Source: Ohtaekwangia sp036503775
GTDB taxonomy: Bacteria; Bacteroidota; Bacteroidia; Cytophagales; Cyclobacteriaceae
Assembly: GCA_036503775.1 (NCBI GenBank)
Contig: DASXWH010000123.1
Coordinates: forward strand, 1-30,153
Length of the DNA: 30,153 nt
Direction: 5' to 3'
Shown here piece by piece: positions 8,374 to 16,528 of the stretch. Every line of letters starts with the position of its first letter. The first letter of the stretch is position 1. The notes beneath the pieces were generated by a model. The model made no database searches. It was given only the letters and a program-made list of their open reading frames with translations, and was not told where the DNA came from. The position numbers and the translations under genes are program-made.

Positions 8374-9195
8374 ATGTTATACCAGAGTTTCCTCCCCTCT
8401 TCTCCGCTGCAGGAACTTGTCAGGAACTACACCCTGATCCATTTTCAATTTAACCCGCATGAACCTATTCCATCCAAGCAAAGGTCTGCCAAACCCGAAG
8501 AGAAAATTGTTTTTTACCTGCAAGGGCGAATAACCCTGTCGGATCCGAAAACCGGTATTATCGAAAGACCTTCAGCCTTATCCGTATTCACGCATCAGCT
8601 CGACACGCAACTCTTCCAGGTAACACCCAGGTTTGAAGCGCTGATCATTTACCTGCGGCCAGGTGTGTTATACAGGATCACCGGAATTCCGGCCTCTGAA
8701 TTTCCTCACCGGTTCTGTGATGCACAATTACTTTTTAATTCCACCATCCGTGATGTTCAGGAACAACTTCAGGAAGTCCGCCTGCCGATGAAACGTATAC
8801 AGATCGTAGAAAAATTTCTGTTGTCATTATTCCCGCATCTTCGTCCGAAGAATACCATAGAGCATATAGCTGATCATTTACTGGCAGACCCGACCTCATT
8901 CTCGCTTGATGCGCTTGCGGACCAGGCGTGTCTGAGCACGCGTCAATTTTACCGGAAGTTTACTGAACACATGGGCATTAGTCCGAAATTATTCAGCCGG
9001 CTATCGCGCTTCAATCATGCGTATCGTTACAAGATCGAGAATCCGGATGTATCGTGGTCATCTGTTGCCCAGGAATTTCGGTATACGGATTACCATCACC
9101 TTGAAAAAGAATTCAAAGCGTTTGCCGGACAAAGTCCCTCCCGATGGTTGGATATACACATGGGATCACCGGAACGGATGCTGAAACTCCGGTAA
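8374..9195 (+). CDS. AraC-family transcriptional regulator
   Basis: A 273-residue protein with a C-terminal AraC/XylS double helix-turn-helix from about residue 168 to 260. Helix-turn-helix 1 covers SLDALADQACLSTRQFYRKF, then GISPKLFSRLSRF follows, and helix-turn-helix 2 covers SSVAQEFRYTDYHHLEKEFK with FAGQSPSRW. The N-terminal 150 residues resemble the DUF6597 type sensor domain of Bacteroidota AraC proteins (SPLQELVRNYTLIHFQF at the start; VTPRFEALIIYLRPGVLYRI in the middle). The ligand is unknown. It is followed after 87 bases by a secreted NTF2-like gene on the same strand, which could be a target. The operator is not identifiable from the sequence. Confidence 0.93.
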   Translation: MLYQSFLPSSPLQELVRNYTLIHFQFNPHEPIPSKQRSAKPEEKIVFYLQGRITLSDPKTGIIERPSALSVFTHQLDTQLFQVTPRFEALIIYLRPGVLYRITGIPASEFPHRFCDAQLLFNSTIRDVQEQLQEVRLPMKRIQIVEKFLLSLFPHLRPKNTIEHIADHLLADPTSFSLDALADQACLSTRQFYRKFTEHMGISPKLFSRLSRFNHAYRYKIENPDVSWSSVAQEFRYTDYHHLEKEFKAFAGQSPSRWLDIHMGSPERMLKLR

Positions 9196-9282
9196 AACAC
9201 ACAATGTCCTTTTTCTACCCAACACGTTTTTGTCATTGACCGAAATTGGAAGTGTTTATATGAAACATTTCCGGTTAACACC

Positions 9283-9726
9283 ATGAAAACACTACTGCTT
9301 AGTTTACTGGCGGCTGGCCTTTGGCCAGCCGCCATGGCCCAGGATCCGCGTGAAGCGGAGATCAGGCGTCTCGACAACCTGGAACGCGAATCGGTGATGC
9401 GCGGAGATTCGGTAACGCTGTTTGAAAAGATCTGGTCGCCTTCCATGATTATCAACACTCCTGCCAATGTGGTAGGTACCGTGGAAGGAACCAAAGCACA
9501 TTTCCGGTCAGGTAATCTGAACTACTTGTCCTTTGAACGAACCATTGAAAAAATTTCCATGCACGATAACGTGGCGATTGTTATGGGTGGAGAGGTGATC
9601 AAGCCTCAGGGCAAACAGCTTCATGCCGGCAAAACAGTGACACGAAGATTTACCCATGTGTGGTTGTGGGAGAATAATGCATGGCAGATCATTGCACGAC
9701 AGGCAACCATCATAAAAGTGGAATGA
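9283..9726 (+). CDS. secreted NTF2-like (DUF4440/SnoaL-type) protein
   Basis: A 147-residue protein with a clear signal peptide (MKTLLLSLLAAGLWPAAMAQ). The mature part is an NTF2-like cone fold: helix DPREAEIRRLDNLERESVMR, the DUF4440 stretch SVTLFEKIWSPSMIINTPAN, and closing strands FTHVWLWENNAWQIIARQAT. Length is normal for the family. NTF2-like exported proteins bind small molecules or act as minor enzymes; the role here is unknown. The signal-peptide codons contain a perfect 11-bp inverted repeat (9309-9333). It ends one base before the convergent minus-strand gene. Confidence 0.85.
   Translation: MKTLLLSLLAAGLWPAAMAQDPREAEIRRLDNLERESVMRGDSVTLFEKIWSPSMIINTPANVVGTVEGTKAHFRSGNLNYLSFERTIEKISMHDNVAIVMGGEVIKPQGKQLHAGKTVTRRFTHVWLWENNAWQIIARQATIIKVE
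9309..9333 (+). other. perfect GC-rich hairpin inside the signal-peptide codons
   Basis: GGCGGCTGGCC, loop TTT, GGCCAGCCGCC: an 11-bp perfect stem 26 bases after the start codon of the NTF2-like gene. It is much more GC-rich than its surroundings. It could be a coding-sequence hairpin that slows early translation, or only a by-product of Ala/Gly/Trp/Pro codons. Confidence 0.7.
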
Positions 9727-9727
9727 T

Positions 9728-10564
9728 TTATCGTAGTTGTATATGGATGTGATCGTCATGCCGTACAGCCTGGCACCCATGAAGACGAATCTTCCTGCTG
9801 GTCAACCGTAACCTGCTTTTTAAATGCGGCTCAATAAGGATTTTTCCGATTCCACTCTGTCTGACAAAATTATTGATCATACTTTTAGTGCGTGACGGAT
9901 CAAAGACGAGCTCAGCTTTACGGCTTTGTGAAACTATTCCGGACATAAAACTATATTGCCAGTATCCCTGCTGCGCACAGAACGCAGGCCTGTTCTCTTC
10001 TCCCGGTTTGGGCTCCTCACAAACTCCGTAGCCGATAAACGAAGGAACTTCACTTGAAGGCTCTCCCGTTGAAACATCGGTGTACAAAAAAGACAGATCA
10101 AGCTTCCGGCCATCATCATGACTCAGATGAGGCCACAATGGAAATTCATCCACGAAGGGAAAGTTCGCATCCAAATAATTGAGCACCGTGCCCGGGTACT
10201 GCTTATTCATATGTGCTGCAACCTGCATAGTGATAATTTTTAACTCAGGCCTGACATAGTTCCGGTTCAACAGGCAGGTCAGGATCGTTACAGGCTTCAC
10301 ATGATCCCGTTCGAACATGGGTAACGGTACTCTTCCAAAAGGTTTTGCCAGGATGGGAACAAATATAAAAACAGCCATCAGATACAACGCCAGGAATAAA
10401 AATAGCGAAGCGGTGTAGCGCAGCCAGCGGTTACTCAGTTTTCGTTTAATAAACCGGTGGAATAACAATGCGATCAGGAACACCACCCCACCTACCTGGG
10501 TGAACACCGTAAGTACAAAGGTGATGATCAGAATCAGCACTACAGTGATTAATTTTTTCAGCAT
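9728..10564 (-). CDS. membrane-anchored MepA-like LAS metallopeptidase (predicted)
   Basis: A 278-residue protein. The N-terminus is very hydrophobic: residues about 5-38 (possibly two short helices around TQVGG), a basic loop (HRFIKRKLSNRWLRY), then a helix at about 51-71. The rest should therefore face the periplasm. The soluble domain shows the LAS peptidase pattern: HLSHDDGRKLDLSF with His146, His149 and Asp156, and RHDDHIHIQL at the end with His269, His272 and His274. These spacings (H-x6-D; H-x2-H-x-H) equal those of penicillin-insensitive murein endopeptidase MepA (M74), where His113, Asp120 and His211 bind zinc. I infer a peptidoglycan peptidase held in the inner membrane; overall similarity to MepA looks low and substrate is untested. 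It is 9 bases downstream of a GNAT gene, so probably co-transcribed. Confidence 0.72.
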   Translation of the reverse strand: MLKKLITVVLILIITFVLTVFTQVGGVVFLIALLFHRFIKRKLSNRWLRYTASLFLFLALYLMAVFIFVPILAKPFGRVPLPMFERDHVKPVTILTCLLNRNYVRPELKIITMQVAAHMNKQYPGTVLNYLDANFPFVDEFPLWPHLSHDDGRKLDLSFLYTDVSTGEPSSEVPSFIGYGVCEEPKPGEENRPAFCAQQGYWQYSFMSGIVSQSRKAELVFDPSRTKSMINNFVRQSGIGKILIEPHLKSRLRLTSRKIRLHGCQAVRHDDHIHIQLR

Positions 10565-10573
10565 GAATTCAGA

Positions 10574-11257
10574 TCAAACGTTTTGCTTAGCTATGCTCCA
10601 GAACGACATTCTGCGCCTGGTTTTAAAACCCAGTTTTTCATAGAGACTGACAGCCCTGGTATTGCTTTCAACGACATGAAGATAAGGTATCTTGTTTTGG
10701 ACCAGAATATTATTTACAGCATGGGCTGTTAGTTGACGCGCATACCCTCTTCCCGCATAGTCAGGGTGTGTTACAATAGCACTCACCTCGGTAAACGCAT
10801 TCAGTTTCATTTGCTCACCCGAAACGGATACCAGTTTTCCGTCCCTGAAAATTCCATAATAGGCACCAAGCGCAGCGGTTTTAATTTTGAAATACCCGGG
10901 CTGAACAAGATTTATCAACTGAAACAATGCATCGTGATGCGCTGCGGAAAGCATTACAATATGTTCCGCTTCTTTTACATCGCTTACATCAATACGTCTG
11001 TCGATCACCATCTGCAAACAGACAAGTTCATTCTTAATGGTCAGTCCTGCGGGCAGTTGCGGCTTTTCACCAACCACAAAAAAATTATCGATCCTGGAAG
11101 CATACAGCCGGATACCATCCTTCGTTTCTTCTGCGTGTTCAAAACCACCAAAGGGACAGTAGTCCGGTGCATAGAATATTATTCCCGGATAGGTCACGGC
11201 AAAGGGTTGATGCGTTTCCCGCAGAGCATACCAAACGGGGTTGTCGAGTTTATCCAT
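10574..11257 (-). CDS. GNAT-family N-acetyltransferase (FR47-like)
   Basis: A 227-residue protein with a C-terminal GNAT fold. Motif A is VSAIVTHPDYAGRGYARQLT (about residues 155-175, with the acetyl-CoA pyrophosphate loop GRGYA), followed by LHVVESNTRAVSLYEKLGFK, the characteristic motif B. The N-terminal part (PVWYALRETHQPFAV) is common in Bacteroidota FR47-type acetyltransferases. The acceptor is unknown. It is the first gene of a two-gene minus-strand unit with the MepA-like gene. Confidence 0.92.
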   Translation of the reverse strand: MDKLDNPVWYALRETHQPFAVTYPGIIFYAPDYCPFGGFEHAEETKDGIRLYASRIDNFFVVGEKPQLPAGLTIKNELVCLQMVIDRRIDVSDVKEAEHIVMLSAAHHDALFQLINLVQPGYFKIKTAALGAYYGIFRDGKLVSVSGEQMKLNAFTEVSAIVTHPDYAGRGYARQLTAHAVNNILVQNKIPYLHVVESNTRAVSLYEKLGFKTRRRMSFWSIAKQNV

Positions 11258-11326
11258 GTATATGGCGCTACGGAAATTTAAACAGATTAATCATCAATTT
11301 CAGTATCTTGGGCCAGCACTGACCAT

Positions 11327-12166
11327 ATGACATCCACAAAAATATTATTCATCATCATCATCGTTCTTCTCTGGAGTTCTGATTCCGTAATGGCTCAGGT
11401 GTCTACCGGAACTGACAATGTAAGATCAGACCGGGCCTCACGATTAAATTTCTCCATCAACCTGGGCATGAATGTAACGTTCGTTCCCGATTCCTGGCAT
11501 ACGCTCATTGCATTACCGGATGGGCTGGTGGTTCCGAACTACATTCATCCCGCGAACGGCAATACCATCCTGATCAGCGAAAGTGTTGTTCCATCAAAAA
11601 CAAAAGCCGGATGGTATGGTGCGCTGGAATTTGGCTATGCATTGAACCACAACTTTGCCTGGCATTTTTCAGCGGGTTTCACCAAAATCAATTTTGATTA
11701 TCAAACCACCTTTTATGATGCCAGCGGACAACATTACCCGGAGCCAGTGAAGCTGGATGAACTCGACAGTGATTTCGGGAATACAAGCCTGTCGTACCTC
11801 ACGCTGAGCCCATCGATCTCAAAGACGTTTAACAAATTTCGCGTGCAGGCAGGCCCGACTCTCAACTGGCTGCTGGATGATGAGTTCAATAATGTACTGG
11901 CTATTTACCGTACGCCCCCTGACGATGAGAACAACAATCCCGATGAAGTTTTTTTTGATGCTACCGGAAGATTCAAAAGTTTTGTGTGGGGTGTAAAGCT
12001 TGGCGTTTCATACACGGTGTTCGCACCGGTAGATGTGAGTGTTTCCGGAGAATATACACTAAGCTCCTTATATGAAGACAGTGCATTGTTTGAAACGGGA
12101 GATAGCGATACTGTAAAACCGTTTAGCCTGCAGTTTGGAATTATGGTCAGGCCATTTGAATTCTGA
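11327..12166 (+). CDS. outer-membrane beta-barrel protein
   Basis: A 279-residue protein with a signal peptide (MTSTKILFIIIIVLLW, cleavage near SVMAQ). The mature part alternates hydrophobic and polar residues and ends in the aromatic pattern of outer-membrane barrels (LQFGIMVRPFEF). Strand-like segments include WYGALEFGYALNHNFAWHFS and VWGVKLGVSYTVFAPVDVSV. It has no recognisable enzyme motif. Its ATG is preceded by TATCTTGG (11304-11311), one base off the -7 consensus. It ends 7 bases before a convergent gene. Confidence 0.75.
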   Translation: MTSTKILFIIIIVLLWSSDSVMAQVSTGTDNVRSDRASRLNFSINLGMNVTFVPDSWHTLIALPDGLVVPNYIHPANGNTILISESVVPSKTKAGWYGALEFGYALNHNFAWHFSAGFTKINFDYQTTFYDASGQHYPEPVKLDELDSDFGNTSLSYLTLSPSISKTFNKFRVQAGPTLNWLLDDEFNNVLAIYRTPPDDENNNPDEVFFDATGRFKSFVWGVKLGVSYTVFAPVDVSVSGEYTLSSLYEDSALFETGDSDTVKPFSLQFGIMVRPFEF

Positions 12167-12173
12167 TTCAAAA

Positions 12174-12761
12174 CTATTCAAACTTCGAATTCCGCCAGGC
12201 ATCCAGCATCTGTTGCCCTTTACTCGCTTCAACGTACATCATGTTTACGGAGAATTCCTTTTTACCGAATAACCTGCTGTACAGCAGCGATGTGAATTTC
12301 ATACCATTGGGCATATCAATGTCAACACGAAACTTCTGGAATTCGAGGCCGCTGATCGTTTCCACCGCACTGAGCGTATCAATCTTTGCGTTCGGCATTT
12401 GTGTGCGAAAGGTTTCGAAAAGGATCTCCTTTATCTGTTTACACGTTTCGAGGTAGTTCCCATCCACGCTCACGTCATACGGCTGCTGGTTTGATTCGAG
12501 GTAATTAAAGTCACCGCTTTTAAAAACGAAGATGGTCTTTACTTGATTGGTCACTTCAGCATCATACGTTTTTTCAACAGCATCTTCACCTTTGTTCTGA
12601 AGTCTGCTCCATTCTTCGGCACTGACACTATTAAAATCTTCGGGGATAACGATCGTCCAGTTGAATTCGGAATTGTAAAGTGTTAGTGACGTTGAAATCT
12701 GGCCCTTGCAGGCGATGCCACTGACCAGAAGCAGCGCATAAATGAATGTAATTTTCTTCAT
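12174..12761 (-). CDS. exported protein of unknown function
   Basis: A 195-residue protein. The signal peptide MKKITFIYALLLVSGIACKG contains a cysteine, but GIAC is not a good lipobox, so either lipidation or cleavage after KGQ is possible. The mature part has an alpha/beta look (FNWTIVIPEDFNSVSAEEW; GLEFQKFRVDIDMPNGMKFT), resembling small exported Bacteroidota proteins of the PsbP/DUF-type, without a motif I can name. It is 36 bases downstream of the 12798-13817 gene on the same strand, so they may be co-transcribed. Confidence 0.72.
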   Translation of the reverse strand: MKKITFIYALLLVSGIACKGQISTSLTLYNSEFNWTIVIPEDFNSVSAEEWSRLQNKGEDAVEKTYDAEVTNQVKTIFVFKSGDFNYLESNQQPYDVSVDGNYLETCKQIKEILFETFRTQMPNAKIDTLSAVETISGLEFQKFRVDIDMPNGMKFTSLLYSRLFGKKEFSVNMMYVEASKGQQMLDAWRNSKFE

Positions 12762-12797
12762 TGCCTGAAGATACGAACTTTCCGTAGGTTAAGCGGA

Positions 12798-13817
12798 TCA
12801 ATTCTTCTTCAGGTTTGCAAACCGGATCCCACCAGTGAGCACGCATGTCAGGTTTGCACCTGTGAGGTATGTGGGATCCAGATACGTATATCCTGCAGAC
12901 CAGCTGAACTGAATTTTAGTATAATACCAGTCACCGTTATACCCGGCATTTAAAACAGCATTTGCCGCGTATTCGATGTTCGTAAAATTTCCGGTGCCAC
13001 TCCTGGCGCCATAGGTGTTGTGCGCCACGCCTAAACCTGCAAACACAATGGGAGATATAAAAAAATGCGTATCACGTACGGCAATATTTATCCCGTAGCC
13101 GGGTAATACCAAAAAGCCGAATGAACGGATATACTCCAGGCCAGCCTGTTCACCGAAACGTGATTCGAGATCATAAGCCTCAGGGATCATGCTGCCATTG
13201 TTTCTGCCCAGCTTTCTGTAGAAGGGATCAAACCGGATTAGGAATGACCCGGCTGTCCGCACCTGGTATTCGGATTGATAAATCGAAGCGCGGTAGGAAT
13301 ACCGCGAAGGATTAAAAATATACATGACCTGTATTCCTGATTTCACCTCGTGCAGTGATGGCGTACTTTCAAACTCATTATCGCTTCCTGAAATCACTAC
13401 TCCCGTGCTTTCAGCATAGTATAAACGCAGCGCTAATTTCCGGAGGGTGTAGCTGAAAGCAAGCTTGAACTGTTCCAGGTTAGACCGTTCTTCTTTCAAA
13501 TAAGTAGTACCATGAAGCGAAAAGCTGTAGTCGCCATTCAGCCACCCATACGTAATGCCTCCACCGAGATAATCATTCGTGTTCTGGTAGAGATCTCCAT
13601 TCAATTGTGTTTTAGTATCGCGGGCAGATCCCAGCGAAAGATTGTTTCCCTGGCCGCCATAAAATAAACGGAACTCATTTTCAAAACGGAACTTTCGCAC
13701 ATACATGGAATCCGCGTCAGCAAGGGGCAACAACGGTGATGTCGTTTGACTGAAACACGGCAGGGCGAGGACGAACAGTACTATACAGGGAACGCTGTTG
13801 AACCGTAATTTTTTCAT
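12798..13817 (-). CDS. DUF4421-like outer-membrane beta-barrel protein
   Basis: A 339-residue protein. I place the start at the ATG at 13817 (MKKLRFNSVPCIVLFVLALP), which gives a clean signal peptide ending near CFSQ; an upstream ATG at 13865 would add 16 charged residues before it. The mature part is a run of amphipathic strands with many aromatic residues (GGGITYGWLNGDYSFSLHG; YNGDWYYTKIQFSWSAGYTY) and ends LTGGIRFANL. Composition and the YVRKFRFENEFRLFYGGQG opening resemble DUF4421 barrels; that family call is tentative. A TATCTTTA box (minus strand, 13827-13834) lies just upstream of the start. Confidence 0.72.
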   Translation of the reverse strand: MKKLRFNSVPCIVLFVLALPCFSQTTSPLLPLADADSMYVRKFRFENEFRLFYGGQGNNLSLGSARDTKTQLNGDLYQNTNDYLGGGITYGWLNGDYSFSLHGTTYLKEERSNLEQFKLAFSYTLRKLALRLYYAESTGVVISGSDNEFESTPSLHEVKSGIQVMYIFNPSRYSYRASIYQSEYQVRTAGSFLIRFDPFYRKLGRNNGSMIPEAYDLESRFGEQAGLEYIRSFGFLVLPGYGINIAVRDTHFFISPIVFAGLGVAHNTYGARSGTGNFTNIEYAANAVLNAGYNGDWYYTKIQFSWSAGYTYLDPTYLTGANLTCVLTGGIRFANLKKN

Positions 13818-13899
13818 CTGGCTTCTTAAAGATACTATTAAATTTTTTTTGGGTTTTACGGACAAGTAATTTACTTTAGAAGGAAGCTGTTAACCGTAA

Positions 13900-14226
13900 A
13901 TGATTATGAACTTTCATAAATATATTTTCCCTCTACTACTTCTGCTTGGAGGATGTTCCGGACCGAATGACCCAGAGATAGATTCACAACTACGCATATA
14001 TCCCAATCCAGCTTTACATGAAGCCTCTATTCGTGTAAACAATTCAAACCATGAACCTTACCAAATCCTTGTCTTTGGCATTGAAGGACAGATACTCCTG
14101 GAAAAGAATGAAAGTCTCGAGTCTGCAACCTATACCATTATCCTGGATGGTAAACCCGAAGGTTATTATCACGTGATGCTCAAGATTGGTAACCAGACCT
14201 ATACCCGGGAGCTGATCAAACTATGA
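13900..14226 (+). CDS. small lipoprotein with a type IX-like C-terminal domain
   Basis: A 108-residue protein. The N-terminus has a hydrophobic stretch and lipobox LGGC (Cys19) followed by SGPNDPE. From residue about 33 to the end it is a T9SS type A sorting domain-like module: LRIYPNPALHEASIRV, then VFGIEGQILLEKNES, then LDGKPEGYYHVMLKIGNQTY and a final RELIKL. These are the YPNP, G-x-hydrophobic and G-Y-h-V blocks of TIGR04183-like tails. There is almost no cargo between lipobox and tail (about 14 residues). It overlaps the next gene by ATGA, so the two are translationally coupled. An ATG at 13906 is an alternative start. Confidence 0.82.
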   Translation: MIMNFHKYIFPLLLLLGGCSGPNDPEIDSQLRIYPNPALHEASIRVNNSNHEPYQILVFGIEGQILLEKNESLESATYTIILDGKPEGYYHVMLKIGNQTYTRELIKL

Positions 14227-14882
14227 AAATCAAACTGAGCTTACTTTTCCTGTTATCCGTACTTTTCTTCAATAGCTTTGCGCAAAGTAAAACGGCTGAA
14301 TATTTTTTTACCATCAGCACGAATGTATATCTGCCCGGAGGCTCGTCCGGAAAATCTTCCTACCCGATCCTCGGCTATAACGATGATTATAAACCTTCTT
14401 TCCAGATTGGCGGATTTGGTTTGGGTGCAGGTGTTTTCATTCCGCTCAGCGACAAGCTGCTATTGAAAGCACAGGGAAATTTTTCCCGCTATGCCTACTG
14501 GGACCAATCGCATTTTCTTACGGATGTCAATGCGGTACCGTTGGGTACCGTCTATTCGCATAGTTATGACTATACCTTTGGCACTACGGGTACACTTCAT
14601 TATTCTTTTGCAGAGAAGTTCTCCATGGGCACCGGCCTGGGCTTCCAGGTGCTGCTGACCTCTTTTTCCATCATCCCAAAATTTGATATGTCGTTCAGCA
14701 ACAAAGACTATAAAACGGTCATGCCCATGCTACCGTTTGAACTGACATACAAGTCTGAAAAGTTTACGTTCAGCACACGATACGAACTGGCACTGCTAAA
14801 CAGGCTTAAGGGAGACCTGGCCGATTATAAAACCGAGAAGTACAGTCTGCTGGTTTTCGAAGCGGGGTTCCGGATAAAGTAG
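14223..14882 (+). CDS. outer-membrane beta-barrel protein
   Basis: A 219-residue protein with a signal peptide (MKIKLSLLFLLSVLFFNSFA, then Q). Strand-like segments include FQIGGFGLGAGVFIPL, LLLKAQGNFSRYAYW and FSMGTGLGFQVLLTSF, and the protein closes with YSLLVFEAGFRIK. This looks like an 8-10 strand barrel of the outer-membrane protein beta-barrel (PF13568-like) group. The ATG overlaps the stop of the small lipoprotein gene, suggesting that the products are made in equal amounts and may interact at the outer membrane. Function is unknown. Confidence 0.75.
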   Translation: MKIKLSLLFLLSVLFFNSFAQSKTAEYFFTISTNVYLPGGSSGKSSYPILGYNDDYKPSFQIGGFGLGAGVFIPLSDKLLLKAQGNFSRYAYWDQSHFLTDVNAVPLGTVYSHSYDYTFGTTGTLHYSFAEKFSMGTGLGFQVLLTSFSIIPKFDMSFSNKDYKTVMPMLPFELTYKSEKFTFSTRYELALLNRLKGDLADYKTEKYSLLVFEAGFRIK

Positions 14883-14908
14883 CGGGCAGTGGTTTTCCTG
14901 TAAACCAT

Positions 14909-14916
14909 TATCTTTG
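14909..14916 (+). promoter_or_regulatory. -7 box TATCTTTG for mtaB
   Basis: A full TAnnTTTG match that ends 10 bases before the mtaB ATG. With the usual distance to the transcription start the leader would be only about 5-8 bases, so the mRNA is nearly leaderless. Confidence 0.55.
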
Positions 14917-14926
14917 CCCCTCGATC

Positions 14927-16246
14927 ATGAAAAAAGTCGCTTTTTATACGCTGGGCTGTAAGCTCAATTACTCCGAAACCTCCACAATCTCGCGGGCGTT
15001 CGAGGAAAAAGGCTATACGAAAGTCGATTTTACGGATACGCCTGACATTTTCATTATCAATACCTGTTCGGTTACGGAAAATGCAGACAAGAAGTGCCAC
15101 AAGATCGTTCGCGAAGCGCGGGCTATTTCCCCGGAAGGCTACGTGGCCATCATCGGCTGCTATGCACAGCTGAAACCGAAAGAGATCGCGGAGATTCCCG
15201 GTGTGGATGCCGTGCTCGGAGCGGCAGAAAAATTCAGGCTGCATGAACTGCTTGACGGTTTTGTACGCAAACCCCAGACAGCCGTGTTTGCTTCAGAAAT
15301 CGAACAGGCCAATACATTCAACACGTCCTATTCGATAAATGACCGTACACGAACCTTCCTGAAAGTGCAGGATGGCTGTGATTATTCGTGCACGTTCTGC
15401 ACCATTCCGCTGGCGCGTGGCAACAGCCGCAGCGACAGCATCGCGAACATTGTCAAAACAGCACAGGAAATTGCCAAAACCGAAGTCCGTGAGATTGTAC
15501 TTACGGGTGTCAATACCGGTGACTTCGGAATTCAGAACGGTGAGCGTGTTGAACGTTTCATTGACCTGATCAAAGCGCTGGATGATGTGGAAGGTATCGA
15601 CCGCTTTCGTATTTCTTCCATTGAACCCAATCTGCTGACGGACGAGATCATCGCGTTCGTGGCGCAGTCAAAACGATTTGTTCCTCATTTTCATATTCCG
15701 CTGCAGTCAGGCTCAAACAAGATCCTTCGGCTCATGCGCAGACGATACCAGCGTGAATTATATGTTGAGCGCGTGAACACGATCAAGTCACTGATGCCGC
15801 ACTGCTGCATCGGTGTGGATGTGATCGTGGGGTTTCCGGGCGAAACACAGGATGACTTTTTAGAAACGTACCAGTTCCTCAATGAACTGAATATCTCATA
15901 CCTTCATGTGTTCACCTATTCTGAACGGGAGAACACACCAGCTGCTGAAATGATCGGATCGGTTCCCGGCAGTCAGCGCTCCGATCGTTCCAGAATGCTG
16001 CACATTCTTTCCGACAAAAAAAGAAGAAAGTTCTACGAAGAAAATCTGGGCACCGAAGCAACCGTACTTTTTGAAAATGATATCGAAGAAGGACATATGC
16101 ATGGCTTCACGGAAAACTATATCCGGGTCACCGCGAAATATGATCCTATCCTCGTCAACGAACTGAAGCGTGTAAAACTTCAATCCATCAATGTTAAAGG
16201 ATTGGTTGAGGTGGTAGATATTTCTGCAGAAGTATTCGTGCATTAG
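14927..16246 (+). CDS. mtaB: tRNA (t6A37) methylthiotransferase MtaB
   Basis: A 439-residue radical-SAM methylthiotransferase. The N-terminal UPF0004 domain has its three cluster cysteines in TLGCKLNYSE, INTCSVTENADKKCHK and IIGCYAQLKP. The radical-SAM motif is CDYSCTFCTIP (Cys151, 155, 158), followed by ARGNSRSDS. HIPLQSGSNKILRLMRRRY and GVDVIVGFPGETQDDF are typical of the family, and a TRAM-like segment ends the protein. The CKLN start and NTCSVT spacing favour MtaB over MiaB or RimO. MtaB adds a methylthio group to t6A at position 37 of ANN-decoding tRNAs, giving ms2t6A. It appears to be a single-gene unit. Confidence 0.95.
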   Translation: MKKVAFYTLGCKLNYSETSTISRAFEEKGYTKVDFTDTPDIFIINTCSVTENADKKCHKIVREARAISPEGYVAIIGCYAQLKPKEIAEIPGVDAVLGAAEKFRLHELLDGFVRKPQTAVFASEIEQANTFNTSYSINDRTRTFLKVQDGCDYSCTFCTIPLARGNSRSDSIANIVKTAQEIAKTEVREIVLTGVNTGDFGIQNGERVERFIDLIKALDDVEGIDRFRISSIEPNLLTDEIIAFVAQSKRFVPHFHIPLQSGSNKILRLMRRRYQRELYVERVNTIKSLMPHCCIGVDVIVGFPGETQDDFLETYQFLNELNISYLHVFTYSERENTPAAEMIGSVPGSQRSDRSRMLHILSDKKRRKFYEENLGTEATVLFENDIEEGHMHGFTENYIRVTAKYDPILVNELKRVKLQSINVKGLVEVVDISAEVFVH

Positions 16247-16325
16247 TTTCCGTTTTGTGCGCTGCACGTCAAACGCTCATTCATGTAATAATTTTCGGGT
16301 GTGGTTTTCCGCTATTCGTGGTTTA

Positions 16326-16341
16326 AAGGCCGACAGGCCTT
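16326..16341. terminator. small hairpin after mtaB
   Basis: AAGGCC, loop GACA, GGCCTT, located 80 bases after the mtaB stop. No clear U-run follows (TGTTACC), so termination activity is uncertain. The rest of 16247-16528 holds no gene I can support. Confidence 0.35.
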
Positions 16342-16516
16342 GTTACCCTGATGTGGTGGATGAACACAAAGCGAAATCGCGGTTTTTATCACGTAAGATT
16401 CCGGCATTATCACCCTGTATTCCGGTCTGTTCTTCAACAATCTGCTTGCCGATACGATCATCTTACATTCCTGCTTTTCGGTGAAACTACGCCAATCCCG
16501 TGAACGGAAGGTGCTA

Positions 16517-16524
16517 TACCTTTG
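16517..16524 (+). promoter_or_regulatory. -7 box TACCTTTG for the 55-residue lipoprotein
   Basis: A full TAnnTTTG match ending 4 bases before the ATG at 16529. The expected transcription start falls on or next to the ATG, predicting a leaderless mRNA. Confidence 0.55.
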
Positions 16525-16528
16525 AGCT

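Noticed and set aside
10733..11281. 182-residue plus-strand open frame opposite the GNAT gene
   Set aside because: The minus strand has an unmistakable GNAT motif A and B; this frame is its shadow.
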